Shown here one piece after another: positions 11,376 to 21,885 of a DNA stretch of 64,000 nt; within the stretch, counting starts at the first letter, position 1; every line of letters begins with the position of its first letter. This DNA is from Rhyacophila brunnea (taxonomy: Eukaryota; Arthropoda; Insecta; Trichoptera; Rhyacophilidae). The notes under the pieces were generated by a model. It saw only the letters and a list, made by a program, of their open reading frames with translations, was not told the DNA's origin and made no database searches. The DNA lies in the NCBI GenBank assembly GCA_022495005.1, contig JAGYXB010000800.1, forward strand, positions 62,001-126,000, in the 5' to 3' direction. Position numbers and translations under genes: made by a program.

Positions 11376-12189
11376 ATCCTACGAACAATGATTGTTTTAT
11401 AATAATTATTGACCTAAGAATAAGGTAGCTTTTTTTTTTAAATACGCCATTTCTATTGGCATTTCCCAGTGGTTAAGCTACAACATATGGCCGTAGCCAT
11501 AAATTGACAAACGATAAATGAAGTAGGGAGTAAGATCATATTAACGCGCGTGTTTGAACATGTACCGAACTGAAAAAAATCTTAACTTTTAGTTATAGAT
11601 AAAGTCATATCAACCCATGATTAGTGTATGTTCTGGATGATTGATTTCTCTTTGATTTGTCTTTTTAGAATGTATACTATACCGTCAGAAAAAAGCAGGC
11701 ATAAAAGAAAAAAGGCAGCATATTGTTTAGTTCTGAATCCATATTCTGCATTAAGTCGGTTCAAATGGGATTTAGGAACTTTTGATTTACGAGGAGTATT
11801 AACAGAGTATTGTTAGTTTGGAAGAAAAATTTCGAAAATGCACTCATATGCATTTTAGGTCTGTTGAGTGCGTGCTGACCGTTAATAAGGAAATTCATAT
11901 TATTTACTACATCAGTGGAATTTCGTTAGCAACTCCAAAGTAATTAACGTTCAACAAAGTAAACTGGATTTACATAAATAATCGTTTTATTATTGACTTG
12001 CCCGTCGGAAATTTGTGATAAATAATTGAATTTGTGACTTAAAATTTTCTGGTGATTTTAAAAGGTCCTTATAAAATGTATTAATGATAGTTTGGTTTTA
12101 ATTATCAGTCATATACTATAATGATGGTTAACATAATTATTATGTAGGTACATAGTTTATTAGAGAGGACAGTTCTTTATTTTAAGGCG
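11376..12189. other. AT-rich interval, no gene seen
   Basis: A 62-codon frame at 11628-11816 has no recognised domain. Nothing else supported. Confidence 0.4.
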
Positions 12190-12387
12190 TTAAAGGCCCA
12201 CATGCTCAGCGTAGGTCAAAATGGAGCTTTTATGGTATTTTCAGTGCGTAAAATAAATATAAAAGATAATAAGGCTTCAAAATTATATAAATTCATTATC
12301 TACAACGTTTAAGGAATGTCCAGGGTTATGCTCTGAAAATACCATAAAAGCTCCATTTTGACCTACGCTGAGCATGTGGGCCGTTAA
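12190..12387. mobile_element. Complete TTAA MITE with long inverted ends
   Basis: The 190-bp body (12194-12383) sits between TTAA at 12190-12193 and 12384-12387. The first about 50 bases (aggcccacatgctcagcgta, caaaatggagcttttatggt, attttcag) are repeated inverted at the other end, with only minor differences. TTAA duplication indicates a piggyBac-type transposase acting in trans. The arms are close to identical, so the copy is fairly young. Confidence 0.85.
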
Positions 12388-13022
12388 GATTTATCTTGTG
12401 TAATAAATCCACATTTATCTTTAATTCACCTTTTTGTATTAAAAATAACGAAAATTAGTTTTTTTAAACTCGTGCACAAAATACAATGCAAATTCAATGC
12501 AAATCTCAAATGTCCACAAACTTACAAACCGAATCCACAGAATTTTCGTTAAATCAAACCATGATGTTTTTAATATTCTGACCAAGGTTTCTGCTTCTTC
12601 ATTTATATGTAGGTACATACCTGGTAATGACTATTTCAATTTTTTTTAAATGTGTATAATAATTGGACCATCACTATTAAAAATATGAAGTATCTAACAA
12701 TGTTTTATGTGTCATGCATATGCAGTGGCGCACCCAGGATTTATTATTGGGGGGGGGCCGAAGGAGGAGAATGGAAATTAGTCCCATAGGCTCTTTTTCT
12801 TCTTCATATAAATATTTTTACATAATTTCACAATACACGGCGATATATTTGTACAGTTTCTCCTAGTTTCTATTAAATTGGAGGCATAGTGGCGGTAACC
12901 GTTGAGCGTGTCATCAGCGACTGGCGGATTGGAAGTGAACAGCGACCATGGTAGCCATGTATACCTAGTATGCTTAAACATTACTTAAATAATATCGGCT
13001 GTGCTACCCGCTTGGTCAAGAG

Positions 13023-13698
13023 CAGTGTTTCCCAAAGTGTGGTACGCATACCCCCTGGGGTACGGGAAGAGTTTGGTGGGGGTACGTGCTGCACCGGGTT
13101 ATGGCTACGTCTGGTGCAACAAGCATTAATACAACATCCATGCTAGAAGGTTTATCGCATGCGGAAGAAGAGCAATTGTTGGAATTATTAGCTTCAGACG
13201 GATTCTTTCAAAATAAATATAAGGAGTGTACTTAAACATCATTTAGGTTGCAAATTCAACATGTGTATCCAGTTTTAACAGAGAAATTCTTGAAAAACAT
13301 TGCCTTTTTCAACTCCATATCTATGTGAAGTTGCTTTTCAGCATTTGTAGACATTAAGTCAAAAAAAGGAACAGCCTTTGGGTGTGTAACCGCATCTCAG
13401 ATTAAAATTAATAACCAGGGAACCAAATTATGATGATCTGTCGTTTCAACATAAATAATTTCATCCTTCTCATGGTTTATAATGAATGTTATTTTTTTCA
13501 ATATACATAACTTTTATTTATATTTTATTATGAATGAATCTTATTTTTCGTTTATTATTATTTTGTTTATGTACTACAAAAGGAATATATTTTGATTGTT
13601 ATTAAAGTACTTATATGCATTTTTCTTTGACGAGGATTACTCAGTGTTACGAAAATTATGGAAGGGGTACACAGATGTCGAAAGTTTGGGGAACACTG
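13023..13698 (+). mobile_element. Nested hAT element with transposase C-terminal relic
   Basis: Inverted ends cagtgtttcccaaagt and aaagtttggggaacactg, flanked by 8-mers gtcaagag (13015-13022) and gtctagag (13699-13706), seven of eight identical. The interior around 13290-13440 reads a broken plus-strand frame resembling the conserved hAT C-terminal dimerisation segment (SCFSAFVDIKSKKG and a later REPNYDDL-like block). The N-terminal and catalytic parts are absent. Non-autonomous relic. Confidence 0.8.
13290..13440 (+). pseudogene. hAT transposase C-terminal fragment
   Basis: Conceptual translation gives a cysteine-serine-alpha helix motif (SCFSAFVDIKSKK) that corresponds to the E/C-SxFS.L..IKTKYRNRL region found near the C-terminus of hAT transposases and needed for dimerisation. 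Stops and shifts occur on both sides, including one shortly before the motif. No start codon or catalytic triad is present, so no product is expected. Confidence 0.6.
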
Positions 13699-14002
13699 GT
13701 CTAGAGATCTACAATATTTATGCCGAATTCCACCGAAAAAAATGTTCTTTTGATTTACACCACCACCATAGTGGGTGTAGTCGTTCTTTTCGCCGAATGT
13801 TTATCGCAGATTTTTGGTTTTTTAATATTGAGGTTCCAAAATATTAATTGAAAATGGACAAAAAAAGTATTATTGCTTTTAAATTATACACAACCTACTC
13901 AATAAAACACAGCCTAATATCTCGTTTATCGGTCTTTTGTCTATTGCACTCGGTGTACCTACACCATGGCCCCCACATCCTGAACGGGCCCTCAGGCTAG
14001 GG

Positions 14003-14888
14003 CAGTGGTCGGCAAACTGCGACTCTTTGGCCCCTTGAGTGCGGCTCTTCCACAGATGCTCTCTGCCATATTTGACATGGCTACAAAGAAGAAGCAAAGA
14101 AAATAGAAGAGGATAACCGTAAATGTAATGTTGAATAGACCGAGACTTAGCGTTTATTCAAAACTTAAATGGCTTTCCGACCTTTATTTATGTGTCGGGA
14201 AAAGTTAGCGCATTCAAATTTAGAGAGATACTACAACTAAAAACTCGTAATTTTGTGCTAAATATTCTGTCGATAATGCAAGGAAGAAAGCAGCTGAGGA
14301 GAAGAGTCAAGAAAAATAAAGTTCTGTATTTATTAATTAGGTACTGAATAAAATCTTTCAACAATGTTAATAAATAAAGTTCTGTATTTAATTAGGTACT
14401 GAATAAAATCTTTCAACAATGTTAATATTGCAAATTTTGTGGTAAGTAAAAAGATTTCCAAGAGAGGAAATCAAGAGTAAATTGAGAAATCGATTTATTG
14501 ATGAGAACCTGGAATCGTGCTTAAAATTAAATCAACAACATACGAACCTGATTTACCCAAACTTTACAAGGAGATGCAAGGCCATTATTCACATTGAGTT
14601 TGTCAATCATTGTCATGATTCAATTTTATGGATACCTGACTTACAATTTAATTTTTATTAATAAATAAGATCATTATTACGTATGATATTCAGTTTTATT
14701 CAGTGTACCTACCTATAATTTAATAAGAACTTAAAACTTTAACTTAAGTATATTAAGTAAATTAGCAGTGTACCTACTTACTACCTACGCATATAATTTC
14801 AGTTTAAGAAATTTGGCTCTCAAAAGAAATCTCAATCGTTGTACTGTTGATATTTGGCTCTATTGACTAATGAGTTTGCCGACCACTG
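14003..14888 (+). mobile_element. Nested hAT element (886 bp) with transposase relic
   Basis: Inverted ends cagtggtcggcaaactgc and agtttgccgaccactg; flanking 8-mers ggctaggg and ggttagag match at six positions. Between about 14463 and 14541 the plus strand reads REEIKSKLRNRFIDENL and then ESCLKLN, a good likeness of the C-terminal end of hAT transposases related to GTF2IRD2/ZBED5-like proteins. An upstream part around 14100-14250 could be the eroded N-terminal zinc-finger region. It contains a local 58-bp duplication at 14315-14426. Confidence 0.8.
14315..14426. repeat. Tandem duplication, 58-bp offset
   Basis: The sequence aataaagttctgtattta followed by attaggtactgaataaaatc and tttcaacaatgttaa occurs twice in a row; the first copy has an extra tta. 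Recent local duplication inside a hAT relic. Confidence 0.85.
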
Positions 14889-15558
14889 GGTTAGAGTAAT
14901 TGACGGGCCCCCTATCCACCGCTTAGATTAAAGACAGTGTGAAACACTACATTAACATTTTTCAAATTGTGTTTTAGTTCAAATTGAGGGTACTTATACA
15001 GTGAATTATTGGCGATTTTCAATACATCTACTTTAATAATGGAGCTGTCGAGCATCAACACAATATAATAATCTGAAAATATATTGAACAATTATATAAT
15101 TTAAAATGTTCATAGTCATGAAGTGTAATAGCGCCGCAGGCGACTTTTTTACTATTAAAGATAATTTATGATGTATGTTTATCTCACTTATCTGGTCAAC
15201 CCGACACGCCGGCCCCCCACAGCCCGGGCTTCCAGGCTAGGGACCCATACCACTCCAGAATTCTGGTGGACACCGAGAATTTCATTAGGGAACGGGTTTC
15301 TAAAAAAACCTGACATCAGTGTTTCGAAATTTTTGTGTTAGAAATTAAATTCTAAGAAATTTTACTAAAAAGGGTGCTAGAGAATTACAAATCATTTTTT
15401 TCCGTGTTGTTTGTCTAAGCCCAAGGTATAGTTTATTGGCTTTCAATTTCAATGTGTAAAATCATTCTGATGATTTCCATATTTTGGGGGGGGGGCAAGG
15501 CCCCCTGGCCCCCCCTGGGTGCGCTACTGTGCATATGCATCCCTGTGTGGTCTTTCAC

Positions 15559-15927
15559 TTAAGGCCAGCTGAGGCATGGTCCAAAAAGATCGTGACTAGG
15601 CGATGCGCGGATTGTGCAAATGACGCGAGCCGAACGTAATATAATTTGTCATAAAAATTCAACATGCGTCCTTTTAATGTTATGTTTATTATTATATTCG
15701 TAATAAAAATAGTACATTCATTTACATGTTTCCTTTTTTAAGTACCTACATGCGGAACGTTTTTTTATCATCTTTACACGATTTAAGAATATATTCATCC
15801 GACGCCATCATAAAATAAATTGACGTGCTCACACCTCGACTGTCAGTCTCCGATTGGCGACGACTGCGAAATTTCGTGCCACCTACTGTTGAAAATTATT
15901 TGCCGTTTCACTTAGGTATGCTCTTAA
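15559..15927 (+). mobile_element. TTAA MITE, copy 2
   Basis: TTAA at 15559-15562 and at 15924-15927. Internal blocks ggcatggtccaaaaagatcg, gcgatgcgcggattgtgcaa and gtctccgattggcgac match the copies at 1116-1479 (reverse) and 53982-54351. Its right-hand TTAA is also the left TTAA of the next copy. Confidence 0.75.
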
Positions 15928-16069
15928 GGCCATGCATTAGTTGAGGCTCGGTCTAAAAAGATCGTCGCTAGGCGATGCGCGGATTGCGGGTCGCGGTTGC
16001 AAATGACGCCTGTCAAACGAAATATTATTTGTCATATAAATCCAACATACGTCCATTTTATGTTGTGTT

Positions 16070-16087
16070 TATTGTTCTATTAGTACG
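16070..16087. repeat. Left 18-bp target-site duplication of the retrotransposon
   Basis: tattgttctattagtacg is present here and again at 22109-22126. It marks the 5' boundary of the 16.1-22.1 kb element. Confidence 0.85.
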
Positions 16088-17154
16088 GGACTGGCTTTGC
16101 CACAAACTCTCGAGTAAGACGTACATCGTGTAGCTCCCGGGTCTTTTGTGCTTTAAAAATCGAAAAGTCATCCGATTTTGAAAAAAAAAAGGTTTCTCTG
16201 TTTTGGCTCATGAATGTCAACCTGGTGATACAAAACTTTTCCGAGAGATTCCTCCGGAAAGCCGTAAAGCCGGAAAATCTTTTTGAATGTTAGTTTTTGA
16301 TAAAGTGTCGCGAGAAAGTGTTTCAGAAAAGTCGGTTTTTGCTCCCAGGCGTCGACGGGAGCCCCCTTGCATTCGAAGTCGTCGGAAAGTTTTCGGAAAA
16401 TCTCAAGGTTCTTCGTGAATCGAGTGAAAACCATTTTTTTTGTCTTTTTTGTGCTATTTGTGACATTGTGAAGGCCCCCTTTGGGCTATAGTGATAAATT
16501 GTTTGTGGGATACATGCGTATGTGCCCTCAACGTTTTGGTGTTTGTCCGAAGAAATTCGGTTCAGACCAACCGATTCTAGCTCCAAAAAACCATAATCTG
16601 TATTGTACCATTCCCCGAACACGTGCAAATTATTCATGTTTTGATTTGAACGATTTCCAGAACTTTCTCGAATGATCTGGAAGAATCGAATTTCGAAATC
16701 CGCATAGCAATTACACTTAACTGCAAATCCTTCTAGAAGTTTCTCGAAACTACTGGAGGAAATCGAAAACTTCGAGGGACTTTTTTATTAATAATATTAC
16801 TTGCATATATATTTTAAGTTTAAATTTAATTTAGATTATTTTATTGAATTGAATATTATCATTTACCTAGTTTCTTTAATAAAGAATATATATTTTATAT
16901 ATATTTTTTAGAAATATTTTTTAATTTTTTTTTATAATTCTAAAAAAGGATTTTTTAAATAGTTTTTTACATTTTTTTTTTCTTTAAATATTTTTTTCAA
17001 TAATTTGAAAAAATATATAAATTTTTTTTTAATTTTTAAATTTTTTTTTTTTTACTTTTTCTTTTACTTTAGTCATTTACTTATGCCACTAATCTTATAT
17101 ATATATATTATATAATAAGCTTCTCCACAGCAACTCCACAAGAAAAGCAACGGC
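16088..17154 (+). promoter_or_regulatory. 5' leader of the retrotransposon
   Basis: Starts ggactggctttgccacaaac and contains gaagtcgtcggaaagttttc-type repeats of ttcgga/ctagaa motifs, followed from about 16790 by a very T-rich 300-base stretch just ahead of ORF1. An internal promoter is expected for such elements, but no specific motif could be confirmed. Small frames here overlap on both strands and are not supported. Confidence 0.5.
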
Positions 17155-18673
17155 ATGGGAAAACCTGCAGTCGATCCGCCCCCGGGAGGGGATAAGCCAA
17201 TAGTTCCCGAGGACTGGTACAATACGCAATCCGACCCCTCCTCCGAGGACTCTGACACAGATGCAGTGCTTGACACCACCAAATCCGAAAAGGAAACGGT
17301 GAGAACTAGGGCGGAGGCTGCCACAAAGGCGAAAATCCTTGCTCGAAAGGCTGCGGATCTGAAAGCGGAAAAAATCCTAGCGGAAGCTGCCGTGAAAGCC
17401 AAAGCATCCGAACGCCAAGCGGCCACAGAAAGAAAAGAGAGGGAAGAGGCGGCAGCCACCAAGGCCAACAAGAAGGTCAAAAAGGTCAGGAAGGAAAGAC
17501 GTTCCCTGGCTGAGGAAATACCACAGGACTCCGAGGAAACCCCGAGGCCAAACGCCAAGAATCCAAAGAGCGTTGCCCCTCCCGGGGATAGGATAGCCGA
17601 CTCGGATGTTACGGACTCACAAAACGGGGCTACTAAGGTTGCTCAAGCAATCCAAAGAGTGAAAGAATTACTCACCGGCGACGGAAATATCCCCGCATCG
17701 ACAATTAAGGCGATAACAATGGAACTGGAGGCAGTCGTCGCGGAGACTTGGTCTCTCGCAATCAAGCTTGAATCCAGCAAAGCCATACTGGAAGATCGTG
17801 CCTCCTACATAAACGCGGTTGCCGCTGCCACTGGTGACGCAGTCAGTGAAGGAACCAAGTATTCTTGGAGCGACGTCACTCGAAAAGGCGCCAAGCCGGT
17901 CAGACAGACTTCTCCGGAATGGCCAATTGTGCCACCAACAACCGCCGCAAGGCCCGGCGTGTTCTTTTTTCCTACACAAGAAGGAATGGAGTCTCCGGCC
18001 ACTAAAGAAGTCGTCAAGAAAGCCATCGTGCCCGCGGAACTAAAAGTCCAAATAACGGGCTTGAGAATGGTACGTGGAGGTGGGGTAATCATTCACCCCA
18101 GAACCGAGGAAGAGGCCAAACGACTGGCCGCCGCTCCTGGTCTAAAGGAGGCCGGTCTCCGGGCTGAAATCGCAGGAAAAAGGCTCCCGCGGATAATTGT
18201 ATTCAACGTGCCGGTCAAGACGACAAGGACGACCTTAAGGAAGCCATTAAGGCCAACACTCAAGAGGTCACGGGTCTCCCCTCGGAGGCATACCGCCATG
18301 TTAAACTGAGCCACAGGGCAGGCCCCAGAATCGGAAAATGTCACATGGTGATATCGGTCCCGGCAAAGGTGAGGGAAGCGCTCATCAATGACGGGCGCAT
18401 ATATATGGGATGGGAATCCTTCCCAAGTGCACAAGGTGTCACTTATACGGCCACATGGCAAAGAATTGTTCGGCGAGAAGCGCCACATGCGGCCATTGCA
18501 CCGAGGAAGGACACGATAGGGCTGAATGCCCTAATATTAAGGCCCCCGGAAAGTGCCCGGCCTGCGCCAGGCACAAGAAGCCGCATCAACATGCAGCGAT
18601 CGACCCTGATTGCCCAGCGCGCAAGTACGCAATGGCACAGGAGCGGAACCGAACGGATTATTCGATTCAATGA
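17155..18673 (+). pseudogene. Retrotransposon ORF1 (gag-like nucleic acid-binding protein), frameshifted
   Basis: ORF1 packages the element RNA. From ATG at 17155 the frame stays open for 384 codons: an acidic/proline N-terminus (about 1-45), a long Lys/Glu/Ala-rich predicted coiled coil (about 50-130), and an RRM-like segment ending near IIVFNVPV (about 345-355). The gag signature continues in a second frame from about 18215 and then a third from about 18415. The third frame carries two classical CCHC knuckles (CTRCHLYGHMAKNC and CGHCTEEGHDRAEC, both CX2CX4HX4C) and a variant third (CPAC..H..H..C). It ends at the TGA 18671-18673. Two single-base shifts therefore break an otherwise coherent protein; decay and assembly error are both possible. 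Confidence 0.85.
18670..18673 (+). promoter_or_regulatory. ATGA stop/start overlap between ORF1 and ORF2
   Basis: The ORF2 ATG (18670-18672) overlaps the ORF1 TGA (18671-18673). Overlapping stop/start codons are known in related site-specific retrotransposons, where ORF2 is made by termination-reinitiation. That coupling is inferred here from arrangement only. Confidence 0.7.
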
Positions 18674-21600
18674 TTCGGTTCGGTCAGTTAAATGCGGGCA
18701 AAGGGAAGGCTATAACGGCGGAGCTGATCAAGACGGTTCGGGAAATGGACATCGATTTGGTCCTGGTGCAGGAGCCTTACTCCTACGGCCCCAACCTGGG
18801 TTTCAGTGGGGATCGGGTAATGCACCACGGCCTGGGGTCCATGGCCTGCATCTTCGTTGCGAATCCTACCCTAGTGGTGCTACACCTTGCCCACTTGTCG
18901 AGCGAACTCTTTGCCGTAGCGGAGGTCTCCGACCGATCGGGGAACTCCATTGTGGTGGTCTCTTCTTACTTTAAATTCAGCGTTAACATCCTGAAATGCG
19001 TCGAGCAGCTCGATAAAATTCTGGTTGCATGCCGCGGCAAACAGATTATAGTGGGAGCGGACGTCAACGTTCAATCATGGCTGTGGGCCCCCCGGGGGCC
19101 GCGGTCTGGCCGGGACAATCCGGCGCCCCTCGAGGAACTCGTGGCAACTCACGACCTGACGGTGCTGAATAACTCTAATGGTCCAGCCACATTCTCTACC
19201 AACAATGGGGAATCTCACATTGATGTCACTTTGATATCCAATGGTTCTGCCGGACGCGTCGTGAACTGGACTGTCCATTTGGAAGCGTCAGCAAGCGACC
19301 ACCGTCTGATCACGTTCGCCTACAGGACCGAGAGGGGCCACGCGTCTCTCGCTCCACTTGTGAGCGAGTCACTGCCGAGGCGTTTCAGGACCAAGGGAAC
19401 CGACTGGGTACGTTTTGACCGCGAGTTTGCTGAGGGTCTGGACAGGATGGCCTCGCGCCCTCCGCCAAAGGACATGCACGCTGCGGCTGAGGACCTCACG
19501 AATCTCATGATTGAAAAAGCGGAGGGCACTATCGGAAGGACGACCCCGAGACCGCCGAACCTCGCACCCTGGTGGAAGCCGAGACTGACAAGACTGAGAG
19601 ACACGATGAGGAGGGCCAGAAGGGCCTTACAAGCAGCGCGAAGATCGCTGGAGGGGCCGCTGCACGCGGACCATCCGCTTGCGGTCACCTACAGGACCAC
19701 TAGACTCAAGTTCAAAAAGGCAATCAGTAAGGCTAAGAAGGTGCACTGGAGAGAGTTCGTCACTGAAATGGGTGGCAATGATCCGTGGGGCCCCCCCTTC
19801 CGCGTGATGAAGCTGGGCTTACGGCCCGGAAAAGTCATGTCGGCGGTACGGCGCCCCGACGGATCGTTCACCAATAGCTCTGAAGAGTCCGCCACAGTCC
19901 TGTTGGATGCTCTTATCCCGCAGGACAACGAGTCGCTCGACATTGACAACGACCGATTTCAGCAGCTTCGCGTCTATGCGCTGCTCCCCTTAAACACTCC
20001 GCGATCCGCAGCCACTACCATGTCCGAACTAGGGATCCTGTTTGCCAGCCTCCCGATTGGCAAAGCCCCGGGGCTTGACTGCATAGATAACGCGCTAGCG
20101 AGAAGGGCGTGGTCTCTTGCCTCACACGAGATCACGCAACTCTACAAAGAATGCATGAGTAGTGGCATATTCCCCGACTGCTGGAAAAAGGGTCATCTCA
20201 CGGTGATCCCCAAAGCCGGCAGTCGCCCTCCTTGTGACCCGAAAGCGTATAGACCGATTACGCTCCTTCCCGTCTTCGGGAAGATATTGGAAAGATTGAT
20301 AAACAGCAGGATTGAGTCCCACCTGTCGGAAAACTGTCCAATCTCGCAAAGACAATTTGGGTTTAGACCCGGAAAGTCCACCGAGGATGCGATTCGCTTT
20401 GTGATCGATTCTGTGGAGAGCTCTGGCAAGGACCTAGTTGCCGGGATTTTTCTCGACATAGCGGGCGCGTTTGATACTGCGTGGTGGCCCTTGGTTCTGG
20501 CAAAGCTTAGGCTGAAACAGATCCCCGGGGACCTCTTTGCCTTAGTTCAAAGCTACTTCAGCAATAGGGAGATAACCTACGACTCCGGCCCCAGCCTGAT
20601 TCACAGGAGGACCACCATGGGGTGTCCTCAGGGCTCCGTCCTGGGACCCCTTCTGTGGAACATTCTGTTTGACGACGTTCTGTCCCTGCCACTGCCTCCG
20701 GGCTGCACGCTCGTTGCGTACGCCGACGACTTGCTCCTGCTTGTTGGGGCGACGAGCCGACCGGCACTTGAGCGTGCAGCCACGGACGCCTTGGGCAGAA
20801 TCCTTAATTGGGGGTTGCTGAACAAGCTGACCTTTGCCCCGAGCAAAACGGAAGCTGTCCTCCTCAGGGGTAGTTCTCGGGTCAACATAACTCGACGGCC
20901 GCCCACGGTTCGTTTTGGCCAGACCTCAGTGCGTTTCTCCGAAAGGGTTACGTATCTGGGAGTAATTCTTGATGACAAGCTGTCTTTCGTTCACCACGCC
21001 AAGACGGCCGTCTCTAAGGCCAATTCGGCCTATCAGAGAATGGCCCGAATGGCGGGCAGCAATTGGGGACTTAAGCCTAGAGCCCTTAAGGTTGCATACG
21101 GCGCAATTTTCATGGGAATTGCCGGTTACGCCTCCAGCATTTGGCATTCTCGAGTAAACTCCTTAACTCTCGTGAGACGCGCACTATTAAGCGGGCAGCG
21201 ACTTGCGCTGATCTCGCTTACCAAAGCCTACCGCACAACTTCTACTGACGCGCTTGCCGTACTCGCGGGGGTGCTACCCCTCGATCTGCACGTCCAAGTC
21301 AGAGGATCGATCACCCTCCTCTTGAGGGGGATCAGCACAATACTCGCCGGTGTCCATCTGACACCACCGCAGAGATCCGAGGACGTTCCTTACAGGAAGA
21401 CTGTAAGTGACATTGTGTACAAGACCGCATTTGCGGCATGGCAGGCGAGGTGGACCGCCTCCCCCAAGGGGCGGCACACTTACCGTTTTTTTCCAGACGT
21501 ATTCTGCAGGCACCAAACTAGAAGACTCCAACCTTCGCACTGGATTAGCCAGTTCCTCACCGGCCATGGCAACTTCGCCGCCAGACTCCACGAGTTTGGC

Positions 21601-21885
21601 TTGATAGTAGATGGGCCGGGTTGTACCTGCGGGCATGACCACCAAGATGTTGAACACATCCTCTGGGATTGCCCGCTTATGGAATTCGAACGAGCGGAGC
21701 TGTTTGCCAGGGTCCGTCCTCACACGGGCCCAATTGGTCATGGAGATCTGGTAGCAACCGAGGCCAACTTTGCGGCATTTGAGAAATTTGCAGCGTCGTA
21801 TGGGGAGCGGGATAGTCCCGACTCTTCTGTAGACTCATCCATTTCAATTCGTGACACTCAGTATGCGGGTACACAAAGCGCTTAA
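18670..21885 (+). CDS. Retrotransposon ORF2: endonuclease-reverse transcriptase
   Basis: This enzyme nicks the target and copies element RNA into DNA at the nick. The chosen start is ATG 18670, whose ATGA overlaps the ORF1 stop; 1071 codons are open to 21885. The N-terminal endonuclease has N8, E35 (VQEPY), D131 (GADVN), D185 (HIDVT) and D210-H211 (SDHR), all expected catalytic residues. The reverse transcriptase spans about 505-760: YRPITLLP, motif A aspartate D596 (FLDIAGAFD), PQGSVLGPLLWN, and YADD at 684-687. A C-X-C-X8-H-X4-C finger lies at 985-1001. Length and order fit R1-clade elements. No internal stop or shift is present, so it appears intact. An in-frame upstream ATG at 18610 is unlikely because it lies inside the ORF1 tail. 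Confidence 0.92.
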   Translation: MIRFGQLNAGKGKAITAELIKTVREMDIDLVLVQEPYSYGPNLGFSGDRVMHHGLGSMACIFVANPTLVVLHLAHLSSELFAVAEVSDRSGNSIVVVSSYFKFSVNILKCVEQLDKILVACRGKQIIVGADVNVQSWLWAPRGPRSGRDNPAPLEELVATHDLTVLNNSNGPATFSTNNGESHIDVTLISNGSAGRVVNWTVHLEASASDHRLITFAYRTERGHASLAPLVSESLPRRFRTKGTDWVRFDREFAEGLDRMASRPPPKDMHAAAEDLTNLMIEKAEGTIGRTTPRPPNLAPWWKPRLTRLRDTMRRARRALQAARRSLEGPLHADHPLAVTYRTTRLKFKKAISKAKKVHWREFVTEMGGNDPWGPPFRVMKLGLRPGKVMSAVRRPDGSFTNSSEESATVLLDALIPQDNESLDIDNDRFQQLRVYALLPLNTPRSAATTMSELGILFASLPIGKAPGLDCIDNALARRAWSLASHEITQLYKECMSSGIFPDCWKKGHLTVIPKAGSRPPCDPKAYRPITLLPVFGKILERLINSRIESHLSENCPISQRQFGFRPGKSTEDAIRFVIDSVESSGKDLVAGIFLDIAGAFDTAWWPLVLAKLRLKQIPGDLFALVQSYFSNREITYDSGPSLIHRRTTMGCPQGSVLGPLLWNILFDDVLSLPLPPGCTLVAYADDLLLLVGATSRPALERAATDALGRILNWGLLNKLTFAPSKTEAVLLRGSSRVNITRRPPTVRFGQTSVRFSERVTYLGVILDDKLSFVHHAKTAVSKANSAYQRMARMAGSNWGLKPRALKVAYGAIFMGIAGYASSIWHSRVNSLTLVRRALLSGQRLALISLTKAYRTTSTDALAVLAGVLPLDLHVQVRGSITLLLRGISTILAGVHLTPPQRSEDVPYRKTVSDIVYKTAFAAWQARWTASPKGRHTYRFFPDVFCRHQTRRLQPSHWISQFLTGHGNFAARLHEFGLIVDGPGCTCGHDHQDVEHILWDCPLMEFERAELFARVRPHTGPIGHGDLVATEANFAAFEKFAASYGERDSPDSSVDSSISIRDTQYAGTQSA

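Larger units (their letters stand above)
13964..15243 (+). mobile_element. GGCCCCCAC-ended repeat split by a hAT element
   Basis: Left end catggcccccacatcctga and the internal blocks gacgggccccct, ttaaagacagtgtg, gcaggcgacttttttactat and cacgccggccccccacagcc are shared with the copies at 647-1013 and 9161-9873. The hAT at 14003-14888 interrupts it close to its left end. The expected right end (gggggccatg) is not found after ttccaggctagggaccc, so the 3' end is lost or diverged. Confidence 0.65.
12723..15529. mobile_element. hAT element, 2.8 kb, with three nested insertions
   Basis: Ends cagtggcgcacccagg and cctgggtgcgctactg are inverted, and the flanking 8-mer tgcatatg is identical on both sides (12715-12722 and 15530-15537). 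These are the hallmarks of a hAT transposon. Poly-G next to the left end is matched by poly-G/C runs near the right end. Most of its length is later insertions: a hAT at 13023-13698 and a GGCCCCCAC element at 13964-15243 that itself hosts a hAT at 14003-14888. The remaining own sequence shows no intact transposase, so it is non-autonomous or dead. Confidence 0.85.

Noticed and set aside
17073..17558. 161-codon minus-strand frame
   Set aside because: It is antisense to the Lys/Ala-rich coiled coil of retrotransposon ORF1; its Ser/Ala-rich composition is the mirror of that bias.
18345..18974. 209-codon frame starting inside ORF1
   Set aside because: Its first part is genuine ORF1 sequence in a shifted frame; the rest is out of frame with the zinc knuckles and endonuclease that overlap it.
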